From: Clostridium sporogenes
Lineage (GTDB): Bacteria; Bacillota; Clostridia; Clostridiales; Clostridiaceae
Direction: 5' to 3'
DNA: 64,000 nt
Assembly: GCF_001020205.1 (NCBI RefSeq)
Contig: NZ_CP011663.1
Coordinates: forward strand, 2,170,001 to 2,234,000
Below, piece after piece: positions 8,843 through 15,326 of the stretch. Position 1 is the first letter of the stretch; every line of letters starts with the position of its first letter. Below the pieces are notes generated by a model, which was not told where the DNA came from, ran no database searches, and worked only from the letters and a program-made list of their open reading frames with translations. The translations under genes were made by a program, and so were the position numbers.

Positions 8843-8902
8843 TTTTTCTTCTCCTCTGTCATGTATCTGTATCAGTCCTGATATGTCTTCCTGATCTTTT
8901 TC

Positions 8903-9157
8903 TTAGCCCTCCAGAGCCTTTTTGATATCCATGGTCAGTTCATTATTTTCTAAAACAAAACATGGAATTCCTAGGCTTTTTGTCCCTCTGATTTCTTGGT
9001 AAATAGCATTAGTATCTCTTAGTTTTAAATATTCCTTCAAATCTGCATGGCAGGACAGTATATCCTTAAAATCAATATCTGCTCCAACAGCAGAAAGCTT
9101 GTTTAATGCAGCTAAGGTATCTGGGCAAAGATGACTTCCAATTACAGTAATTTTCAT
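8903..9157 (-). CDS. Small glutaredoxin/thioredoxin-like protein (copy B)
   Basis: This 84-residue protein starts with a beta strand and the motif GSHLCPDT near residue 7, the place of the glutaredoxin active site, and has a GIPCFVLENNELT segment where glutaredoxins have the cis-proline loop. Only one Cys (CPDT) sits in the active-site position, so a monothiol role, or binding of a thiol product, is possible. It is nearly identical to the gene at 9579-9833; the two differ mainly near the 3' end while the 5' two thirds are the same at DNA level. It is the last gene of the operon, directly after RidA. Its role in sulfur amino acid breakdown is inferred from position. Confidence 0.75.
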   Translation of the reverse strand: MKITVIGSHLCPDTLAALNKLSAVGADIDFKDILSCHADLKEYLKLRDTNAIYQEIRGTKSLGIPCFVLENNELTMDIKKALEG

Positions 9158-9169
9158 ATTATTTCCTCC

Positions 9170-9538
9170 TTATTTTACAGCGATTGCTTCAATTTCACAT
9201 AATACACCCTTCGGAAGGGTCCTTACTGCTATACAACTGCGAGCCGGCTTTGATACGAAATATTTTGCATAAACCTCATTAAAATCTGCAAAATCCCCCA
9301 TATCCGCTAAAAAGCAGGTGGTTTTAAATACTTTTTGAAATCCGGTGCCTGCCGCTTCCAGAATGGCACCTACATTTTCACAACTTTGTTTTGCTTGTTC
9401 TGAAATTTCCTTCACTATTTCTCCATTTTCCGGATTAACCGGTATCTGGCCGGAAGTATAAACAATCCCGTTTACTTCATAACCCTGAGAGTATGGTCCA
9501 ATAGCTCCTGGAGCTTTTATTGTTTCAATAATTTTCAT
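9170..9538 (-). CDS. ridA: RidA family reactive intermediate/imine deaminase
   Basis: This 122-residue protein has the RidA/YjgF/UK114 signature: IKAPGAIGPYSQG at the N-terminus, VYTSGQIPVNPENGEI, and the C-terminal PARSCIAVRTLPKGVLCEIEAIA with the conserved Arg that holds the substrate carboxylate. RidA hydrolyses 2-aminoacrylate and similar enamines/imines released by PLP lyases, giving pyruvate and ammonia. This fits its operon with a PatB/MalY-type beta-lyase, which generates aminoacrylate from cysteine or cystathionine. It lies 12 bp before copy B and 40 bp after copy A of the glutaredoxin-like gene. Confidence 0.92.
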   Translation of the reverse strand: MKIIETIKAPGAIGPYSQGYEVNGIVYTSGQIPVNPENGEIVKEISEQAKQSCENVGAILEAAGTGFQKVFKTTCFLADMGDFADFNEVYAKYFVSKPARSCIAVRTLPKGVLCEIEAIAVK

Positions 9539-9578
9539 ATGTTCTTCTTCCTTTCTTTTTATATATTCTAGGACTTTT

Positions 9579-9833
9579 TTAGTCCTCCATAACCTTTTTG
9601 ATATCCATGGTCAGTTCATTATTTTCTAAAACAAAACATGGAATTCCTAGGCTTTCTGTTCCTTTGATTTCTTCGTAAATAGCATTAGTATCTCTTAGTT
9701 TTAAATATTCCTTCAAATCTGCATGGCAGGACAGTATATCCTTAAAATCAATATCTGCTCCAACAGCAGAAAGCTTGTTTAATGCAGCTAAGGTATCTGG
9801 GCAAAGATGACTTCCAATTACAGTAATCTTCAT
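9579..9833 (-). CDS. Small glutaredoxin/thioredoxin-like protein (copy A)
   Basis: An 84-residue protein almost identical to the product at 8903-9157; it ends in KKVMED instead of KKALEG and has a few other changes. It has the same CPDT motif at the glutaredoxin active-site position and the GIPCFVL segment. It lies between the symporter and RidA genes. High identity at DNA level shows a recent duplication or ongoing gene conversion. Confidence 0.75.
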   Translation of the reverse strand: MKITVIGSHLCPDTLAALNKLSAVGADIDFKDILSCHADLKEYLKLRDTNAIYEEIKGTESLGIPCFVLENNELTMDIKKVMED

Positions 9834-9877
9834 GTGTTCCTCTTCCTTTCTTTTTATTTTTTTCTTTTTCTCTCTAT

Positions 9878-11149
9878 TTAACAGCTAATTTCTATTTTAT
9901 TTTTCTTTACCTTTTTATTTTCCTCTCCCTTTAACAGCCAATCCTTGCCTTCCACAAAACGTGCAATAATCATGGAGGCAATAGTATCACCTGATGAATT
10001 TAGGCAGGTAGCTGCTGGGTCCACCAAAAATCCAACAGTAACAATTAACGGGAATGCTTCAGCTGGAAACCCAAAGAAACTGATAATCAGCATTTCTCCT
10101 ACCATACCACCGCCTGGAGCACCAGATAATACAAATGCACTTAAAATTGCTACCAAAATAGCCATAGCATAGGTTCCTATCCCTGTAAACGGCATTTTGA
10201 ACACACCAAACAGGAAAGCGATTTTCGTTATTGACGAAATTACGGAACCGTCCATATGCATAGTAGCTCCCATAGGGAGAACGATGTTAGAGATATCCTC
10301 CGGTACTCCGATATTTTTACAGGCTTTCATATTAACAGGTAATGTAGCTACAGAGCTTTGTGTTGCAAATGCAGTAACTGCAGGATTCAAAATATTTTGC
10401 AGCATTTTCTTTACTCCCAGCCTTCCTCCGGCAAAATATGCATAGGTTGGGTAGAAAATCACTCCATAAAGAAGACACATCGGATAATAAATCAGCATCG
10501 TACGTCCATAATCCCCAATCAACTGAGGACCAAACTTACCAACTAGAGCTGCAAAATAAGCACCCAATCCAATAGGAGCTAGCTTCATAATCATTTCCAC
10601 AATCCGCATAATTATCCTATTTAAGTTCTCTAATAGCTGACCTACAGGGCTTTCTTCCCCACCACAGGCAGATACAGCCAAACCGGAAATGATAGCAAAT
10701 ACAATAACCGGCAACATGTTTTTACGGCTCATAAGACCAGAAAAATCGTCAACCGTCAAAGCGCCTACAATCATGGAACTAATACTTGCACTCTCCTGTA
10801 CCTTTGCGCTTTCCATTGCAATTGCAGTATTCGCTGCCGGCGACCAAATGTTGACAACTATCAGAACCAGCACTGCCGCAAAACATCCGGTTACAATAAA
10901 GGTCAACATCAGACTTCCCAAGATTTTACCCAAACGTTTCATATTCAGCATACTGCCTACAGCAGTTGCTATTGAAACAAATACCATCGGAACTACGATA
11001 GTAAACATTAAATTAATAAAAATATTCCCTAAAGGTTCAAATACTGTTGCCTTTTCCCCCAAAACAACCCCCAATATAGCTCCCGTAATAATCCCCCCAA
11101 GCAAAATGAGTGGAAATCGATAACGCTCCCATATTTTCTTCTTCCCCAT
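9878..11149 (-). CDS. Dicarboxylate/amino acid:cation symporter (DAACS, GltP/DctA/TcyP family)
   Basis: A 423-residue membrane protein with the GltPh-like fold: about eight hydrophobic segments, a TIVVPMVFVSIATAVG region early on, re-entrant hairpin 1 with AFATQSSVATLPV (serine-rich motif), NIVLPMGATMHMDGS in TM7, and the hairpin-2 region VLSGAPGGGMVGEM followed by DPAATCLNSSGD. Family members couple Na+ or H+ to uptake of glutamate, aspartate, dicarboxylates, serine/threonine or cystine (TcyP). In this operon a cystine or cysteine-conjugate substrate is plausible but not shown. The start is the ATG at 11149, preceded by AAAGGAG. Confidence 0.88.
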   Translation of the reverse strand: MGKKKIWERYRFPLILLGGIITGAILGVVLGEKATVFEPLGNIFINLMFTIVVPMVFVSIATAVGSMLNMKRLGKILGSLMLTFIVTGCFAAVLVLIVVNIWSPAANTAIAMESAKVQESASISSMIVGALTVDDFSGLMSRKNMLPVIVFAIISGLAVSACGGEESPVGQLLENLNRIIMRIVEMIMKLAPIGLGAYFAALVGKFGPQLIGDYGRTMLIYYPMCLLYGVIFYPTYAYFAGGRLGVKKMLQNILNPAVTAFATQSSVATLPVNMKACKNIGVPEDISNIVLPMGATMHMDGSVISSITKIAFLFGVFKMPFTGIGTYAMAILVAILSAFVLSGAPGGGMVGEMLIISFFGFPAEAFPLIVTVGFLVDPAATCLNSSGDTIASMIIARFVEGKDWLLKGEENKKVKKNKIEISC

Positions 11150-11194
11150 ATTTTCTCCTTTCCAGCATTTCATAAAAACCCTAGCTTTTGTATT

Positions 11195-12364
11195 TTATAA
11201 TTTATCGATTGCTTCTTTTAACTGTTTCAATGCCTGTTCCAGTACAGAGCGCGGGCATGCTGCATTAAGTCTCATGTATCCGGAAAGGCTGCGTCCAAAA
11301 CTGCATCCTTCATTTAAGCCTAAACCAGCCTTATGAATCATGAAGTCACGGAGCTCTTCATTGCTCATGCCTAGTTCTCGGCAATCCAGCCAGACCAGAT
11401 ATGTGGCATCTGGAACATTAGGCCTAATTTTTGTAATGTTTTCATCAAAATATTTCTTAATAAAATCAAAGTTTTCTGAGATGTAAGCAAGCAACTGTGT
11501 CAGCCACTCTTCGCCTTCATTGTAAGCTGCTTCCATGGCTACTGAGCTAAAGGCATTGTTTCTTTGAATATCCATATTCATCCAAAAACCGTCGAACTTC
11601 TGCTTCATCTTTTCATTTGGAAAGATAGTTGTAGAAGCCTGAAGACCTGCTAGGTTGAAAGTTTTAGTTGCAGATACACAGGTAATAATTTTTTTTGCAA
11701 TTTCTTTTGAAAGTGTTGCTGTAGGCGTATGCTTCTTTCCATGGAAAATTAAATCTGAGTGTATCTCATCTGACACCATAAGCACATCATTTGCAATACA
11801 GATTTCTGCCATCCGTTTTAATTCCTCCGGCTCCCATACAATGCCGAGTGGATTGTGGGGATTACACAGAAGAAAAATCTTACACTCTTTTGCTTTTTTT
11901 TCAAAATCTTCAAAATCAATATGCCATTTTCTATCTTTTTCTATAAACTGGTTTTCTAACACTACTCGTCCCCAAGCCTCTGTGATATCATAAAACTCTG
12001 AATAAACCGGAGTCTGAATCAAAATTTTGTCGCCAGTGTGGCTGAAAACTTTAACAATAGCCGATAATGCAGGAACAACCCCTAAGCTCCAGCTCATCAG
12101 GGATACATCAACATCCCATTGATTCCGCCTTTTTTCCCATTCCTGTACGGCCTTAAAGTAGCTGTCTGGCCTGGAAGTATAACCCCAGACGCCTTCCTCT
12201 GTTTTTATTTTGCAAGCATCGATGATTGGTTGAGCAGTTCTGAAATCCATATCCGCAATCCACAAAGGAATCACTCCATTGGTACCGAATTTTTTCACCC
12301 GTTCATCATACTTTGCAGCACGATTATTGCTGCGGTCAATGATTTCATCAAAATCATATTTCAT
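11195..12364 (-). CDS. PatB/MalY-type PLP-dependent cysteine-S-conjugate / cystathionine beta-lyase
   Basis: A 389-residue fold-type I aminotransferase-like enzyme. The N-terminal YDFDEIIDRSNNRAAKYD and PLWIADMDF are typical of the MalY/PatB subgroup. PLP contacts include CNPHNPLG, VSDEIHSDLIF and the lysine in SATKTFNLAGLQ. Enzymes of this group cleave C-S bonds in cystathionine, cysteine or cystine-type substrates to a thiol, pyruvate and ammonia. It is the first gene after the minus-strand sigma-54 promoter. I start at the ATG at 12364 with GGAAGG upstream. The downstream RidA suits the aminoacrylate it would release. The exact substrate is unknown. Confidence 0.9.
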   Translation of the reverse strand: MKYDFDEIIDRSNNRAAKYDERVKKFGTNGVIPLWIADMDFRTAQPIIDACKIKTEEGVWGYTSRPDSYFKAVQEWEKRRNQWDVDVSLMSWSLGVVPALSAIVKVFSHTGDKILIQTPVYSEFYDITEAWGRVVLENQFIEKDRKWHIDFEDFEKKAKECKIFLLCNPHNPLGIVWEPEELKRMAEICIANDVLMVSDEIHSDLIFHGKKHTPTATLSKEIAKKIITCVSATKTFNLAGLQASTTIFPNEKMKQKFDGFWMNMDIQRNNAFSSVAMEAAYNEGEEWLTQLLAYISENFDFIKKYFDENITKIRPNVPDATYLVWLDCRELGMSNEELRDFMIHKAGLGLNEGCSFGRSLSGYMRLNAACPRSVLEQALKQLKEAIDKL

Positions 12365-12420
12365 AATAAATCTTCCTTTCCTCACTGTCCTTGTTATTTA
12401 CAGTTGATATTAATATATTG

Positions 12421-12436
12421 AGCAAAAACCATGCCA
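12421..12436 (-). promoter_or_regulatory. Sigma-54 (-24/-12) promoter of the beta-lyase operon
   Basis: Minus-strand TGGCAT, five bases, then TTGCT, with GG and GC exactly 10 bp apart, matches the TGGCAY-N5-TTGCW consensus. It lies about 57 bp before the beta-lyase start codon. Confidence 0.85.
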
Positions 12437-12516
12437 AAAATTTTTTTTGCATTTTTAAACAAAATTTATATTTTTTCACCTTCTCAGCTTATCTTAATTG
12501 GTCTATTTGGTTATGT

Positions 12517-12555
12517 ATATGGTTAATATGTTTTATATGACCATTTTAACCATAT
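12517..12555. promoter_or_regulatory. Putative upstream activator sequence (palindrome) between divergent sigma-54 promoters
   Basis: ATATGGTTAA (12517-12526) and TTAACCATAT (12546-12555) are perfect inverted copies separated by 19 bp. They lie about 80 bp from the minus-strand promoter and 60 bp from the plus-strand one, a suitable distance for an enhancer-binding protein serving both. Further TGGT/ACCA half-site-like pieces lie beside it. Confidence 0.6.
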
Positions 12556-12617
12556 TTTGTACTCATTTTACCTTTCTTTTCGATTCTAATCCCTTTCTTT
12601 TTCTCTAATTCAAAAAT

Positions 12618-12633
12618 TGGCATATTTTTTGCT
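12618..12633 (+). promoter_or_regulatory. Sigma-54 (-24/-12) promoter of the desulfidase-family gene
   Basis: TGGCAT, five bases, TTGCT, again with GG-N10-GC spacing, stands 45 bp before the start codon at 12678. With the mirror-image promoter at 12421 it makes a divergent sigma-54 control region. Confidence 0.85.
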
Positions 12634-12677
12634 CTATATAAAAAGTAAAAAACAAAGCCTGAAAGGAGATTTTTCTA

Positions 12678-13967
12678 ATGCTAACAAAAGAAAATTTATT
12701 AACCTTATTAAAGCAGGAGGTTGTTCCTGCCCTCGGATGTACCGAACCTGTCTGTGTAGCCCTGGCTACGGCAGACGCCTATCATGCCATAGGAGGCGGA
12801 ATTGTTTCTATTAAAATAGAAGTAAATCCTGGAATCTATAAAAATGGAATGTCTGTAGGCATCCCTGGCTTCGACCGCGTGGGACTTAAATATGCAGCCT
12901 CACTAGGAGCAGTCATGGGAAATCCTGAGAAAAAGCTAGAACTTTTAGAGGACATCACACCAGAGGTAAGCCAAAAAGCCATAAAAATTGTAGAAAACAG
13001 CCAAGTTGTAGTAGTAATTAAGCATGAAGAAGCTCAGTTATACGTACGGGCAGAAATCATCACCACTACCGGAATCGGCATCAGCGAAATCCGTGGTACC
13101 CATTCCAATATCATTTTTACCAAACGAAATAATGATATGCTTCTTGAGAAGGAATACTCTGCAGACTCTGACGATTCCCTTCATCAGCAGCTGAAGCTTA
13201 TGGGCATAGCTGAAATCCGTAAGTTGATTGACAAGTGCAAGGAAGAAGAGCTTTCCTTCCTATTAGACGGCGTTGATATGAATGAAAGGCTAGCAGACTA
13301 TGGTCTGGAGCATTCTCTGGGAATCGGCATCGCTTCTGCCCTGCAGGAAAAAATGACCACAGATATTATGGGAGATAATTTATTCAGCCGAACTATGCTC
13401 CGCGTTGCTAGCAGCGCCGAAGGTCGTATGAGCGGCTGTCCCTACGCCGTCATGAGCAGTGCCGGCAGCGGAAATCACGGAATCACAGCTATTCTGCCCG
13501 TAACAGAAATGGCCCGTTACTTAAATTCCTCCAGAAAGCAGCTAGTAAAAGCACTGGCATTTTCGCACGCTCTGAACGTTTATATTAAGCTTTTTACAGG
13601 CAAGCTGTCTGCTACCTGTGGCTGTGGCGTATCCGCTGCTACAGCAGCATCAGCAGCTATGGTATGGCTGATGGGTGGAAATGACCACCAGATTGCCAAT
13701 TCCATTATCAACATGAGTGGAAATTTAACTGGTATGATTTGTGACGGTGGCAAAATCGGCTGTGCCTTAAAGCTGGCTACCGCAACAAATGCAGCATTAA
13801 TGTGCGCTTATCTGGCTATGTCTGACGTAGCGCTGCAGCCATCAGACGGAATCTGCGATGTAACAGCGGAACAAGTTATCCGAAACATGGGCCAAGTCAG
13901 TAATCCTGGCATGGTTGAAACAGACCGAACCATTCTATCTATCATGATAGACAAAGACCAAAGATAG
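12678..13967 (+). CDS. UPF0597 / CyuA-type L-cysteine desulfidase (serine dehydratase-like alpha domain)
   Basis: A 429-residue protein of the UPF0597 (YhaM/CyuA) family, related to the Fe-S L-serine dehydratase alpha chain. It has EVVPALGCTEPVCVALA near residue 20, MSGCPYAVMSSAGSGNHG near 250, ATCGCGVSAATAA near 315 and MICDGGKIGCALK near 355. The conserved cysteines suit binding of a [4Fe-4S] cluster. Related enzymes convert L-cysteine to H2S, pyruvate and ammonia. It has a GAAAGGAG ribosome site and its own sigma-54 promoter, divergent from the beta-lyase/symporter operon. The shared control suggests one catabolic pathway. A serine or other amino acid substrate remains possible. Confidence 0.85.
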   Translation: MLTKENLLTLLKQEVVPALGCTEPVCVALATADAYHAIGGGIVSIKIEVNPGIYKNGMSVGIPGFDRVGLKYAASLGAVMGNPEKKLELLEDITPEVSQKAIKIVENSQVVVVIKHEEAQLYVRAEIITTTGIGISEIRGTHSNIIFTKRNNDMLLEKEYSADSDDSLHQQLKLMGIAEIRKLIDKCKEEELSFLLDGVDMNERLADYGLEHSLGIGIASALQEKMTTDIMGDNLFSRTMLRVASSAEGRMSGCPYAVMSSAGSGNHGITAILPVTEMARYLNSSRKQLVKALAFSHALNVYIKLFTGKLSATCGCGVSAATAASAAMVWLMGGNDHQIANSIINMSGNLTGMICDGGKIGCALKLATATNAALMCAYLAMSDVALQPSDGICDVTAEQVIRNMGQVSNPGMVETDRTILSIMIDKDQR

Positions 13968-13973
13968 TAAACT

Positions 13974-14030
13974 GTACCCTGTAAGATAAACACAGAAAAG
14001 AGGCTGTGTTAACTTACAGGGTACTTTTTT
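13974..14030 (+). terminator. Strong intrinsic terminator after the desulfidase-family gene
   Basis: GTACCCTGTAAG and CTTACAGGGTAC pair perfectly, with a second inner stem (AACACAG/CTGTGTT), followed by six Ts at 14025-14030. The GC-rich island ends here and AT-rich DNA resumes. The interval 14031-14310 has no gene; its right half resembles the upstream region of the first LRR gene. Confidence 0.9.
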
Positions 14031-14310
14031 CCTTCCAATTTTAAGCCTAAATTTTTAATAAGTAATCTATTAACTCCTAATTGTAAGGATAATCATTCTT
14101 ATACTTTATATAGTATAATCCAGGATTTTAAAATAGCTTGATCATTAAAATTATCTATTATTTATTATAAATAGAAAAAAGATATCTAAATGGTTTATTT
14201 TTATATTTAATATAAATTTATATAAAATTATACTTTTTATGTAAAGTCTTAAACAATAATTGCGATAATAAACAGAAAAAGTAAATTTTGAAAAAAAGGG
14301 GGTGAAAAAA

Positions 14311-15306
14311 GTGAAAAAGAGGAAGATTTCTATAATAATAGTTTGTCTAATTATAATTATATCTGTAATTTTAATTTATAATCACAATAAAACTAAGAAA
14401 AATGATACTGAGACCAATATACAAAAAGTTCAGTCTGAAAAAAATTCATCTAGGAGCAATATAAAGAATAACAATTCTAAAAATAATTCTAAGAATAAAA
14501 AAGAAACTTCTAAAAAGGCAAAAAATGATGATTCAAAAATCAATGAAGATGAAATACCTAGTGTTATTAAAAATAATAATGCCAAAAACTTAGATGATGT
14601 AAAAAATTTAGATAAAATATCCTCATTAGAAATTATTGATAGTGGTATAGAACATATAAATAAATTAAAAGGAAAAGAAAATATTAAAACTTTAAAAATA
14701 GTCCACTGCAATATAAAAGATTTAGAAATTATATCTACATTAAAAAATCTTGAAAACTTAGAAATTATAGACTGTAATTTAAATGATGTATCAATAGTTA
14801 AAAACTTAAAAAACTTAAAAAGATTAGATATTAGCAATAATAAAATAAGTAATTTGAAGGGATTAGAAAATCTAACAAATTTAAAAGAGCTTTATATGTC
14901 AAATAATAATATAACAGATATAAAACCAATGCATAGCTTACTTAAACTTACTAATTTAGATATTAGTGATAATAAAATTAATAACATTAAAGAATTAAAA
15001 AATATGAAGTCTATTAAAGAACTTAATATCTGTAACAACAGTATATCTAATTTAGAAGGAATAGAAAACATGAACAAAATGACAGGTCTTTGGGCCAGTA
15101 ACAATAAAATAAATAATGTTTCTATACTTTCAAATAAAAATGAAATAATGAACTTATCATTAGATAACAATAAAATATCAGATATATCAGTTATAAGTAA
15201 TTTTAAAAAATTGAAATCTCTAAAACTAGATAAAAATAATATATCCAATTATAAACCATTAAAAGATATATATAAAAATCTAGTTGAACCAGATTTTTCA
15301 ATATAA
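14311..15306 (+). CDS. Membrane-anchored leucine-rich repeat protein (copy 2)
   Basis: A paralogue of the protein at 3188-4186, colinear along its length. It has a basic start and a single hydrophobic anchor (ISIIIVCLIIIISVILIY), then an Asn/Lys/Ser-rich linker (to about residue 80), followed by internalin-like 22-residue LRRs (LKRLDISNNKISNLKGLENL and so on) to the end. The closing DKNNISNYKPLKDIYKNL is shared with copy 1. I start at the GTG at 14311, spaced correctly from AGGGGGTG; a GTG at 14302 overlaps the ribosome site. The M6 protease follows after 20 bp. The ligand is unknown; pairing with a protease in both copies suggests a functional link, for example anchoring or protecting, but this is inference. 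Confidence 0.85.
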   Translation: MKKRKISIIIVCLIIIISVILIYNHNKTKKNDTETNIQKVQSEKNSSRSNIKNNNSKNNSKNKKETSKKAKNDDSKINEDEIPSVIKNNNAKNLDDVKNLDKISSLEIIDSGIEHINKLKGKENIKTLKIVHCNIKDLEIISTLKNLENLEIIDCNLNDVSIVKNLKNLKRLDISNNKISNLKGLENLTNLKELYMSNNNITDIKPMHSLLKLTNLDISDNKINNIKELKNMKSIKELNICNNSISNLEGIENMNKMTGLWASNNKINNVSILSNKNEIMNLSLDNNKISDISVISNFKKLKSLKLDKNNISNYKPLKDIYKNLVEPDFSI

Positions 15307-15326
15307 AATAAAAAGGGGGAAAGACA

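Noticed and set aside
14085..14112. Fur-box-like stretch (GGATAATCATTCTTATAC)
   Set aside because: Only one half matches the GATAAT-type consensus and neighbouring genes have no iron link; in AT-rich DNA this is expected by chance.
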